DNA of 47,454 nt from Gemmatimonadota bacterium (GTDB lineage Bacteria > Gemmatimonadota > Gemmatimonadetes > Gemmatimonadales > Gemmatimonadaceae), in contig VHBQ01000014.1 in assembly GCA_016871855.1 (NCBI GenBank), positions 1-47,454 on the forward strand, read 5' to 3'. The notes beneath the pieces are model-generated. The model saw nothing but the letters and a program-made list of their open reading frames with translations, did no database searches and was not told the DNA's origin. Made by a program: the position numbers and the translations under genes. Positions 9,267-17,150 of this stretch are shown piece after piece (the first letter of the stretch is position 1; each line of letters starts with the position of its first letter).

Positions 9267-9295
9267 CGAGGGGCGGCCATCGCGGCCGCCCCTCG
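9267..9295 (-). terminator. Rho-independent-type terminator for VPS10 copy 2
   Basis: A perfect 12-bp GC-rich stem (CGAGGGGCGGCC with its complement, loop of 5) lies 20 bp past the stop codon of the minus-strand gene. In that orientation it is followed by TTCGTTTCC. It would separate that transcript from the exchanger gene. Confidence 0.7.
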
Positions 9296-9314
9296 CCTGT
9301 TCTGATGCTTCGAC

Positions 9315-12300
9315 TCAGCGATCATCCTCGCCGAACGGGAAGCCGCCGCCACCATCGCCGCCGCTCACCCGCTCGATCTTGAGGACCTGCTTGTACGTCT
9401 TGTCGCCCACCTTCAGGGTCACGAGGTACGTGCCCGTCCCCTGTTCGGCGGCGAAGCCACCGAAGCCACCAAAGCCGCCACGTCCGCCGGCCGGCATCTT
9501 GAGGCCGATGATGTCGAAGATGCGGCGCACGCTCTCTGGTTCTGGGCCGCGCTGCGGACCAGCCGCCGCGGCCGGATCCGCGGCGAGGCCGCTGCGCGCT
9601 GCCGAACCCTCGCCCGGACGCGCGCAGAAGGCGTCCCACTGCGTCAGCGGACGTTCGCAGCCGATGCCCGTGCGGCCGGCTGCTCCACCGCCGCCGCCAC
9701 CACCACCGCCGCGTCCGCCGAAGCCACCGGCGGGCGGATTCAGGATCTGCTTGGCGCGCGCGATGGCGGCGCTGTCGTACCCCGCCTTCGTCAGCGAGTC
9801 GAGCACCGCCGGCGCGCGCGTGGCGCGGAGCACCGAATCGCGCCGTTCCGATGGCGACAGCGGCGCGGCCGCCACCACCGGCGCGCGTCCGCGGAAGTTC
9901 CACGTCACCGTCTGCAGGCCCGCGCCCGCCGTGCCGGCGAGATTGGCCAGGGTGTCGCCGGCCGCCGAGGTGACGATGATGCGCGGCGAGCCGCCGCCCG
10001 CGCCCACGCGGTACCAGAGGTCGGCGCCGTACGGCGGGCTCGGCACCTGGAAGTACAGTTGCGCATTGCCATTGCCGCTTGCCAGCAGCGCCGGCGCCTC
10101 GCCCCACTGATAGGCGGTGCGCGGCGCGAACAGGTGCGCGTCGGCGGCAAGTACCGCCGTGTTCACCTGTTGCAGCGGCGTGATGTCCACAATCCAGATG
10201 CCGCGCCCGTGCGTCGCCGCGATGAGCTCGCGGTCGCGCGGATGGATCTTCAGGTCGTAGATCGGCACCGTCGGCATCCCGCTCATGAAGCGTGACCACG
10301 ACGCGCCCTTGTCGATGGACACGTACACCGCCACCGACGACCCCATGAACAGCAGGTTGGGGTTCACCGCGTCCTCGCGCACGACGCGCAGGTAGTCCCC
10401 CGGCATGTCCTTGGGCAGGTTGGCGACGATTGAGCGGAACGACTTGCCGCCATCATTGGTGACGTACGCGTACGGCGTGAAGTCGCCGTTGCGGTGGTTG
10501 TCGAAGACCACGTAGAACGTCAGGGTGTCGAAGTGCGACGGCTCGATGCGCGCCACATACACCTCGTTGTGCGGCAAGCCGGGGAACGGGCCCTTGAGCT
10601 GCACCCAGTTCCGGTCGCCACCCTCGGTCTTCCACACGTTGCCATCATCGGTGCCCGCATACAGCAGGCCGGCCTTCACGTACGACTCGGCCAGCGTCGT
10701 GATGGTGCTGTACGTCTCCGCGCCGGTCGCGTCGAGCGTGATGCCGCCGGTGAGGTTCATCGACGTGTCTATCTTCGCCCACAGCTTCTTTGACAGGTCG
10801 GGCGAAATGATGAACAGGTCGTCGCCCTGTTTGGTGCTCTTCAGCACGCGGTTGCCCGCGAAGTAGAAGTTCCGCGGGTTGTGCGGCGAGAGGAAGAACG
10901 GCGAGTTCCAGTTGTAACGCATCGCGAGGTCGAGCGAGTCCTGCTTCTGCTTCGCCTTCAGCGCGTCCAGCGCCTTCTGCATCTCCTTGGTGGCCGGCTT
11001 GGACAGGTCGCCACGGACGATGGCGATCGAGTCCTCCCACTTCCTGTACTGGTCCTGCCACCCCGGCTTGCGCAGCGCCGTGCGCTCGCCGGTCGCGACG
11101 TTGACGCGCGAGACGTTGCCGCCCTGCGACTCGCCGAACTTGATGTTCGGATTCGTCGGGTCCTGGTCGGTGTAGAAGCCGTCGCCGCCGTTGATCGTGT
11201 ACCAGTAGGCGTTGTTCACGCCGCCGCTCTTGCGGCGGCTGGGGCCGCACCAGGTGCCGTTGTCCTGCGCGCCGGCGCAGACCGTGTACGGCACCGCCAT
11301 GTCGTAGCTCACCTCATAGAACTGGGCGATGGGGATGTTCTGCCCCTGAAGCCAGTTGCCCCCCTTGTCGAACGAGAACGCGACGCCGCCGTCGTTGGCG
11401 AGGGCGATGCGCTCTGGATCATTGGGGTCGATCCAGGTGCCGTGGTCGTCCACGTGCACGCCCTGCGCGGCGACACGCGACGTCTTGCCGCCGTCGTCCG
11501 ACACCAGCAGCTGCGTGGACGAGAAGTAGACGCGATCAGGGTTCCTGGGATCGACGGCCACCTGTGAGTAGTAGAACGGGCGCACGTTGGCGTTGTTCGT
11601 CTTCACCCACGTCTTGCCGCCGTCCGCCGACCGGTACAGCCCGTTCGCCGGCGGGTTTCGCTCGGCGACGTACTTGCCGTCCTTGCCGGGCGTCGCCGCT
11701 TCGACCATCGCATAGACGATGTCAGTGTTGCTGCGCGCGATGGCGATCTCAATGCGCCCCTTCGGGCCGGTCGGGAAGCCGTTGCCGGTGACCTCCGTCC
11801 ACGTCTTGCCGGCGTCGGTGCTCTTCCAGAGCGCCGAGCCCGGGCCGCCGCTCTTGAGCGAATAGGGGCTGCGCACGCGCTCGTACGACGCGGCGTACAT
11901 CACGTCGGGGTTCTTGGGGTCGATGTCCACATCAACGAACCCGGCTTTGTCGCTGATGAGCTTCACCTGCTGCCAGGTGGCGCCGCCGTCGGCGGTCTTG
12001 TAGAGCCCGCGATCCGGATTGCTCGACCAGGCCGCGCCCAGCGCAGCCACCCAGACGACGTTCGGGTTGCGCGGGTCCACCGCGATGCGCCCGATGTGCT
12101 GTGTCTTCTCGAGTCCCATCAGCTTCCAGGTGATGCCGCCGTCGGTGCTCTTGTAGACACCGCCTCCGGGCTCAATGGAGTTGCGGGAGTTGGGTTCGCC
12201 GGTCCCGACCCAGACCTGCTGGGTGTCGGACGGCGCGATGGTGATGGGGCCCAGCGACGCGACACGCTTGTCGTCAAAGGTCGGTCGCCAGGTAAAGCCG

Positions 12301-12512
12301 TTGTTCGTGGTCTTCCAGACGCCGCCCGCGGAAGCGGTGATGAACAGCGTCTTGCTGGGACCGGGAATGCCGACGACGTCGGACAGACGGCCCATGAAGT
12401 TGGCTGGACCGACCGTGCGCCACTTCATGTTGGCCGTGGCGGCGGAGTCGAGCGTCTGCGCCTGCAGCGTGGCCGCGGCGGCGACGAGCAGGAATGCGAG
12501 CCGGATGCGCAT
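9315..12512 (-). CDS. Large secreted VPS10/sortilin-type BNR-repeat protein, copy 2
   Basis: A protein of 1065 residues starting MRIRLAFLLVAAAATLQAQ, a classic signal peptide; the frame stays open upstream, but no start there has a leader. Asp-box repeats are frequent (TTNNGFTW, STDGGITW, TADGGATW, STDAGKTW, SVD/SIDKGASW). A Gly-rich segment (GFGGRGGGGGGGGG) and a second GGFGGFGGF run near the C-terminus resemble a flexible linker. It shares layout and motifs with copy 1 (GPANFMGR versus GPAMTSGR near the N-terminus; HGRGIWIVD versus FGRGFYVMD). The presumed role is a large extracytoplasmic beta-propeller for protein or glycan interaction; enzymatic activity is not shown. It is divergent from the GH97 gene. 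Confidence 0.8.
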   Translation of the reverse strand: MRIRLAFLLVAAAATLQAQTLDSAATANMKWRTVGPANFMGRLSDVVGIPGPSKTLFITASAGGVWKTTNNGFTWRPTFDDKRVASLGPITIAPSDTQQVWVGTGEPNSRNSIEPGGGVYKSTDGGITWKLMGLEKTQHIGRIAVDPRNPNVVWVAALGAAWSSNPDRGLYKTADGGATWQQVKLISDKAGFVDVDIDPKNPDVMYAASYERVRSPYSLKSGGPGSALWKSTDAGKTWTEVTGNGFPTGPKGRIEIAIARSNTDIVYAMVEAATPGKDGKYVAERNPPANGLYRSADGGKTWVKTNNANVRPFYYSQVAVDPRNPDRVYFSSTQLLVSDDGGKTSRVAAQGVHVDDHGTWIDPNDPERIALANDGGVAFSFDKGGNWLQGQNIPIAQFYEVSYDMAVPYTVCAGAQDNGTWCGPSRRKSGGVNNAYWYTINGGDGFYTDQDPTNPNIKFGESQGGNVSRVNVATGERTALRKPGWQDQYRKWEDSIAIVRGDLSKPATKEMQKALDALKAKQKQDSLDLAMRYNWNSPFFLSPHNPRNFYFAGNRVLKSTKQGDDLFIISPDLSKKLWAKIDTSMNLTGGITLDATGAETYSTITTLAESYVKAGLLYAGTDDGNVWKTEGGDRNWVQLKGPFPGLPHNEVYVARIEPSHFDTLTFYVVFDNHRNGDFTPYAYVTNDGGKSFRSIVANLPKDMPGDYLRVVREDAVNPNLLFMGSSVAVYVSIDKGASWSRFMSGMPTVPIYDLKIHPRDRELIAATHGRGIWIVDITPLQQVNTAVLAADAHLFAPRTAYQWGEAPALLASGNGNAQLYFQVPSPPYGADLWYRVGAGGGSPRIIVTSAAGDTLANLAGTAGAGLQTVTWNFRGRAPVVAAAPLSPSERRDSVLRATRAPAVLDSLTKAGYDSAAIARAKQILNPPAGGFGGRGGGGGGGGGAAGRTGIGCERPLTQWDAFCARPGEGSAARSGLAADPAAAAGPQRGPEPESVRRIFDIIGLKMPAGGRGGFGGFGGFAAEQGTGTYLVTLKVGDKTYKQVLKIERVSGGDGGGGFPFGEDDR

Positions 12513-12611
12513 AGGGTGCCCCGTAGGGTGGATGGCGATGAGGTCGTAATTGTACGCGTCCGGCGGCGGGTCCGCTGGCCGGGGGTGCGTTGCGAGGCGA
12601 GGTTTGAGTGG

Positions 12612-12700
12612 TGCAGGGGAACGGGCACAGTGGGGGGCAGGGGAACGGGCACGGTGGGGTGCAGGGGAACGGGCACAGTGGGGTGCACGGGACAGGGGAG
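12612..12700. repeat. 24-bp G-rich tandem repeat (three full units plus a degenerate fourth)
   Basis: Units 12612-12635, 12636-12659 and 12660-12683 differ at only three positions (consensus TGCAGGGGAACGGGCACAG then TGGGG). A shortened unit fills 12684-12700. Every unit carries several runs of three or more G on the plus strand, so G-quadruplex formation is plausible. The last degenerate unit supplies the GGGGAG that serves as ribosome-binding site of the GH97 gene at 12706. A related sequence recurs at 17087-17147. Confidence 0.85.
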
Positions 12701-12705
12701 TGCAA

Positions 12706-14676
12706 ATGCGTCGAGTGCTTTCGAGAGTCATCATCGCCGGCCTATTTGCCGCCGTCGCATCAGCCGACGGGCAGGGCGGACGGGGGCAGCCGCTCACCGT
12801 CAGCTCGCCATCGGGCGCACTTACGGTAACGATCGGGCTCGGCGAGCAGCTTTCGTGGTCGGTGGCTCTGCGCGGCCAGGTCGTGGTCGAGCCGTCGCGC
12901 CTTGCCCTCACGCTCTCCACCGGCGAAGTGCTCGGCGCGCGCCCCACGGTGAAGTCCACGCGCACGCGCGCCGTGGACGAGATCCTGCGCCCCGTGGTGC
13001 GCGTGAAACGCGCCGAGGTGCGCGACCGGTTCAATGAACGCCGCATCGACTTTCGCGGCGACTACGCGCTCGTCGTGCGCGCCTACGACGACGGCGTGGC
13101 TTACCGCTGGGCGACCGCGCGGTCGGGGGAACTCACCATCGCCGCTGAAGAGGCGACGCTTCGCTTCACCGACGACCACCTCGTGTACTTCCCCGAGGAG
13201 ACAAGTTTCCAGTCGCACCAGGAACGGCAGTACAAGCAGGTGAAGATCAGCGAAATCGGCACGCGGTTCTCCGGCTTGCCGGCGATGGTTGTCCTCCCCG
13301 GCGGCATGAAGGCGGTGCTCACCGAGGCCGACCTGTTCGACTACCCGGGCATGGACCTCACGGGCTCAGCGGATGGCCGCACCCTGCGCGGGCTTTTCCC
13401 GGCGTATCCCAAGGCGGTGCAGCTGCGACGCGATCGCGACGAGCTGGTGACCGAGCGCGAGACCTTCATCGCCCGCACGCGCGGGACGCGCGAGTTCCCG
13501 TGGCGCGTGCTCGTGCTCGCCGAGCGTGACGAGACGCTGCTCGAGACCGACATCGTCTATCGGCTGGCCTCGGAGTCGAAGCTCACCGACACGTCGTGGA
13601 TCCGGCCCGGGCTCGTCGCCTGGGACTGGTGGAACGCCAACAACGTCTACGGCGTCCCGTTCCGCGCCGGCGTGAACACCGAGACGTACAAGCACTACAT
13701 CGACTTCGCCGCCGAGCACGGCATCCCGTACATCATCCTCGACGAGGGATGGTATCCCCTCGGCGACCTGCTGAAGACCGTGCCGGCCATTGATATGCCG
13801 GTGATCGCCGCGCACGCCAAGGCAAAGAACGTCGGGCTCGTGATGTGGGTGATCTGGAAGACGCTCGACCTGCAGATGCAACCGGCGCTCGACCAGTTCG
13901 CGGCGTGGGGCGTGAAGGGGATCAAGGTGGACTTCATGCAGCGCGAGGACCAGTGGATGGTCAACTTCTACGAGCGCGTCGCGCAGGAGGCGGCCAAACG
14001 GCGCCTGCTCGTGGACTTCCACGGGTCATACAAACCGACCGGGCTCTACCGCACCTATCCCCACGTCGTCACCAGCGAGGGCGTGCTGGGGCTCGAGCAG
14101 AGCAAATGGAGCGACCTCGCGTCGCCGGGCAACGCGGTGACGTTCCCGTTCATGCGGATGCTGGCCGGGCCGGTGGACTACACGCCCGGCGCGATGATCA
14201 ACTCCACCAAGACCGACTTCAAGCCCGTCTTCAACCGTCCCGGGAGTCAGGGAACACGCTGTCATCAGCTGGCGATGTACGTCGTGTACGAGAGTCCGCT
14301 GCAGATGCTTGCCGACTCGCCGTCGAACTACCGCAAGGAGCCGGAGAGTCTGGCGTTTCTGGCGAAGGTGCCCACGGTGTGGGACGAGACGCGCGTGCTG
14401 CAGGCCAAGGTGGGCGAGGTCATCGTCACGGCGCGCCGGTCGGGAAGCACGTGGTACGTCGGCGGGCTGACGAACTGGTCGGCGCGCGAGGTTCCACTCG
14501 ACCTGTCGTTCCTCGGCGCAGGGAGCTTCTCACTCGAGCTCTTCCGCGACGGCCCGAACGCCGACCGCGCGGGGGTGGACTACGTGCGCGAGGTGCGCGA
14601 CATCTCGGCGGCCGATCGCCTGACGCTGCATCTCGCGTCGGGCGGCGGATTCGCGGCGCGGATCACGCCGCGGTAG
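12706..14676 (+). CDS. Glycoside hydrolase family 97 protein (alpha-glucosidase/alpha-galactosidase class)
   Basis: A protein of 656 residues. It has a signal peptide (about 1-21), an N-terminal beta-sandwich with VSSPSGALTVTI and VRAYDDGVAYRW (typical GH97 N-domain), a TIM barrel from about residue 290 (GLVAWDWWNANNVYG, IPYIILDEGWY, VMWVIWKT, GIKVDFMQREDQ, TSEGVLGLEQ) and a C-terminal beta-domain. Asp409 in KVDFM aligns with the position used as nucleophile by retaining GH97 enzymes, and Glu458 lies in TSEGV. The likely function is periplasmic cleavage of alpha-linked oligosaccharides, as for SusB relatives; the glucose versus galactose preference cannot be decided. The start at 12706 follows GGGGAG provided by the preceding tandem repeat. 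No SusCD or other glycan genes are adjacent. Confidence 0.88.
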   Translation: MRRVLSRVIIAGLFAAVASADGQGGRGQPLTVSSPSGALTVTIGLGEQLSWSVALRGQVVVEPSRLALTLSTGEVLGARPTVKSTRTRAVDEILRPVVRVKRAEVRDRFNERRIDFRGDYALVVRAYDDGVAYRWATARSGELTIAAEEATLRFTDDHLVYFPEETSFQSHQERQYKQVKISEIGTRFSGLPAMVVLPGGMKAVLTEADLFDYPGMDLTGSADGRTLRGLFPAYPKAVQLRRDRDELVTERETFIARTRGTREFPWRVLVLAERDETLLETDIVYRLASESKLTDTSWIRPGLVAWDWWNANNVYGVPFRAGVNTETYKHYIDFAAEHGIPYIILDEGWYPLGDLLKTVPAIDMPVIAAHAKAKNVGLVMWVIWKTLDLQMQPALDQFAAWGVKGIKVDFMQREDQWMVNFYERVAQEAAKRRLLVDFHGSYKPTGLYRTYPHVVTSEGVLGLEQSKWSDLASPGNAVTFPFMRMLAGPVDYTPGAMINSTKTDFKPVFNRPGSQGTRCHQLAMYVVYESPLQMLADSPSNYRKEPESLAFLAKVPTVWDETRVLQAKVGEVIVTARRSGSTWYVGGLTNWSAREVPLDLSFLGAGSFSLELFRDGPNADRAGVDYVREVRDISAADRLTLHLASGGGFAARITPR

Positions 14677-15540
14677 TCAGGACGCGCCGGGGCGATAGGC
14701 GGGGTCGCCTTCCGGCGCGCCAAGATGAACCGCCGGCGCCTCGAGGATGTCGCGCACGAGCCCCAGCGAGCGCGCGCTGTAGAACGCGTCGTGGATGCGC
14801 TCGTCAAAGGTCCAGCGGACGCGCAGCCCCTGTCGCGCGACCACCGACGTCCCCTCAACGAACGGGTGATACGCCGGCGCGGAAACAGCGCCGAAGAGCG
14901 AGCAGGTGCCGTACTCGTACAGGTGGTGGTACGCGTCGCTGATCCCGACCGAGCCGAGGTTGGCGAGGAATATGCTCGCGAACATCGGGTCCGGGTCGGT
15001 CATGAAGCGCGGAAAGAGGTTCCAGTGGTCGAGCAGGCGCGCCACGGCGACGAGCGCGCGCACCAGCGGCCCGGGCAGTCGCATGATCAACGCACTCTCG
15101 TGGTCCACCGCCCGCTCCGTGGACTGCGCGTCGTGGATGGCGCGCACGACGCGCGCGGCGAAGGCCGCGAACGGTTCGCTTGCCGGGCAGTCGAGCTTGA
15201 TTGTCGTGGATCGGCCGTCGTCGCGGAGTTCTTTCTTGACGACGAACGAGATCTGCACGCCGCGCCGCTGGTACAGCCGCCCGCCCGACACGAAGCGATT
15301 GAGCTCCGGGCGCGCGTGCAGCGCCTGCGCCACCGCGTAGGCGAGCACGTGAAAGAGCGTGGCGTGGTGCTCGTGCGTGCGGTTGTACGTCTTCAGCCAG
15401 CCGCGCGCCGCCTCGATGTGGAAGACCGAGTCCGCGTACACGACCGACTCGTTCCGCCCGGGCATCAGGTACGGCATGATGGCCCGGATGGGGGGTTCGC
15501 CGCGGATTAGATCGGCGTCGTGGCGGGGGAAAAGAGGCAT
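14677..15540 (-). CDS. Orphan 2-oxoacid dehydrogenase E2-like acyltransferase domain protein
   Basis: A protein of 287 residues covering only the chloramphenicol-acetyltransferase/E2 catalytic fold: IMPYLMPGRNESVVY near the N-terminus, HATLFHVLAYAVAQAL, ISFVVKKEL and FASIFLANLGSVG. There is no lipoyl or peripheral-subunit-binding domain, and no E1 or E3 gene nearby. At the place of the E2 active-site DHRxxDG motif the sequence reads DERIHDAF, so the usual catalytic His is Glu and the Gly is Ala. A His lies three residues later. It may be a divergent acyltransferase or a non-catalytic relative. Its stop codon abuts the GH97 stop in convergent orientation. The start is supported by family-like length only. 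Confidence 0.7.
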   Translation of the reverse strand: MPLFPRHDADLIRGEPPIRAIMPYLMPGRNESVVYADSVFHIEAARGWLKTYNRTHEHHATLFHVLAYAVAQALHARPELNRFVSGGRLYQRRGVQISFVVKKELRDDGRSTTIKLDCPASEPFAAFAARVVRAIHDAQSTERAVDHESALIMRLPGPLVRALVAVARLLDHWNLFPRFMTDPDPMFASIFLANLGSVGISDAYHHLYEYGTCSLFGAVSAPAYHPFVEGTSVVARQGLRVRWTFDERIHDAFYSARSLGLVRDILEAPAVHLGAPEGDPAYRPGAS

Positions 15541-15547
15541 CCTGAGG

Positions 15548-15625
15548 TGCAGGGAACAGGGAGCAGAGTGGGGTGCAGGGTGTTGGGAGCAGGGTGTGGT
15601 GCAGGGGGTGGGGCAGGGGGTGGGG
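15548..15625. repeat. 26-bp G-rich tandem repeat, three units
   Basis: Units 15548-15573, 15574-15599 and 15600-15625 each begin TGCAGGG and contain three or four G-runs. They are diverged copies related to the 24-bp unit at 12612. They occupy the divergent promoter region between the E2-like gene (-) and the P-loop protein (+). The plus strand is again the G-rich one. Confidence 0.75.
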
Positions 15626-15768
15626 CAACTTCAGAATAGCACGGATGCCCCTGAACCGCCGCCCTGCCGTGTGCCTTGGCGCGACGTCGCTTGGATTTGC
15701 CTGCTTCCCGCGCCATCTTCTCTAGGCGGCTCGCCCCGGCGCACTGGTCTCTTCAGACGAGTGGGCAC

Positions 15769-17085
15769 ATGCAGCGCATTCGCACCATCATCATGGGTGC
15801 CGCGGGACGCGACTTCCACAACTTCAACGTCGTTTACCGCGCGGACCCGCGCTACGACGTCATCGCGTTCACCGCGACCCAGATTCCGAATATTGACGGC
15901 CGGCGCTATCCGGCGTCGCTCGCTGGGCCGCTCTATCCGCAGGGCATCCCGATCCTCCCCGAGGCGGACCTTGCCGCGGTCATCGCGACGGAGCGGATCG
16001 ACGAAGTCGTCTTTTCCTACAGCGACGTGCCGTACGCCCACGTGATGGAGCGCGGCTCGCTCGTCAACACGGCCGGCGCGTCGTTCAAGCTGCTCGGCGC
16101 CACGCCCACGATGCTCAAGAGCACCAAGCCGGTGATCTCCGTCTGCGCCGTGCGCACGGGGGCGGGTAAGAGCCAGACGACGCGCCGCATCGCCAGCCTG
16201 CTGCGCGACGCCGGGCTCAAGGTCGCGGCCATTCGGCATCCGATGCCCTACGGCGACCTCGAGCGGCAGCGCGTCCAGCGGTTTGCGGCAATTGAGGACC
16301 TACGGAAACACGAGTGCACCATCGAGGAGATCGAGGAGTACGAGCCGCACATCGTGAACGGCACGGTCATCTACGCCGGCGTGGACTTTGGCGACATCCT
16401 GGCGCAGGCGCAGGAGGAGGCCGACGTCATTCTCTGGGACGGCGGCAACAACGACACGCCATTCTACAAGCCTGATCTCCACATCGTCGTCGCCGATCCC
16501 CTGCGCGTCGGCCACGAGCTCTCGTACCACCCCAGCGAGACCAACCTGCGGCTCGCCGACGTCGTGATCATCAACAAGGTCGACGCAGCGGAGGCGGGCG
16601 CGATCGCCACCCTGCGGCAGAACATCCGCCGGCGCAACGCGCGGGCGACGATCATCGAGGCGGCCTCGCCGATCTCCGTGGACCACGCCGATCGGATCGC
16701 GGGCAAGCGCGTCCTCGTCGTGGAGGACGGCCCCACGCTGACACACGGCGAGATGCGCTTCGGCGCGGGTGTGCTGGCCGCCGACCGGTTCGGTGCAGCC
16801 GAGGTGATCGACCCGCGACCGTGGATCGTGGGGACGATCGCAGAGACGTTCGCGAAGTACCCGAAGATCGGGGCGCTGCTGCCGGCGATGGGGTACGGCG
16901 AGCAGCAGGTGCGCGACCTGGAAGCGACGATCGCGGCCGTGCCGTGCGACGCCGTGATCATCGGCACGCCCATCGACCTCACGCGACTGGTCACGATCAA
17001 GCAGCCGACGGTGCGGGTGCGCTACGAGCTGCAGGAAGTCGGCAAGCCGGACTTGAGTGAGGCGCTCAAGCCCTTCCTCAGATAG
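15769..17085 (+). CDS. Cyclic 2,3-diphosphoglycerate synthetase-like P-loop NTPase
   Basis: A protein of 438 residues. The N-terminal third (about 1-115) is a Rossmann-like region starting MQRIRTIIMGAAGRDFHNFN. A P-loop follows at 127-135 (AVRTGAGKS), then IRHPMPYGDL, VDVILWDGGNNDTPF-type Walker B context (ADVILWDGG), and VVIINKVD resembling a guanine-specificity NKxD loop. This matches the cyclic-2,3-diphosphoglycerate synthetase family, known from methanogenic archaea, where the product is a thermoprotectant. Many mesophilic bacteria encode homologues of unknown role, so the biochemical name should not be taken literally. ATG 15769 gives the family-like N-terminus; the longer frame upstream has none. 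Convergent with the dipeptidase gene. Confidence 0.78.
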   Translation: MQRIRTIIMGAAGRDFHNFNVVYRADPRYDVIAFTATQIPNIDGRRYPASLAGPLYPQGIPILPEADLAAVIATERIDEVVFSYSDVPYAHVMERGSLVNTAGASFKLLGATPTMLKSTKPVISVCAVRTGAGKSQTTRRIASLLRDAGLKVAAIRHPMPYGDLERQRVQRFAAIEDLRKHECTIEEIEEYEPHIVNGTVIYAGVDFGDILAQAQEEADVILWDGGNNDTPFYKPDLHIVVADPLRVGHELSYHPSETNLRLADVVIINKVDAAEAGAIATLRQNIRRRNARATIIEAASPISVDHADRIAGKRVLVVEDGPTLTHGEMRFGAGVLAADRFGAAEVIDPRPWIVGTIAETFAKYPKIGALLPAMGYGEQQVRDLEATIAAVPCDAVIIGTPIDLTRLVTIKQPTVRVRYELQEVGKPDLSEALKPFLR

Positions 17086-17086
17086 G

Positions 17087-17147
17087 GAGCACGGAGACGG
17101 GCACAGTGGGGTTCCCGTACCCCCCACCGTGCCCGTTCCCGTGCCTC
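17087..17147. repeat. Inverted G/C-rich repeat between convergent genes (possible bidirectional terminator)
   Basis: The left arm at 17087-17111 (GAGCACGGAGACGGGCACAG then TGGGG) faces an imperfect reverse-complement arm at 17122-17147. The arms are members of the same family as the 24-bp tandem repeat at 12612-12683; the right arm's complement contains GGGAACGGGCACGGTGGGG. It fills the whole 65-bp gap between two convergent stop codons, so it could end both transcripts. No T-tract is present. Confidence 0.7.
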
Positions 17148-17150
17148 AGA

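Noticed and set aside
12612..12700. CRISPR array
   Set aside because: The units are directly adjacent 24-mers with no unique spacers and no cas genes.
12513..13046. N-terminal extension of the second VPS10 gene
   Set aside because: The extension translates the tandem repeat into repeated PHRARSPAPH-type sequence and lies over the GH97 start; the internal ATG at 12512 begins a real signal peptide.
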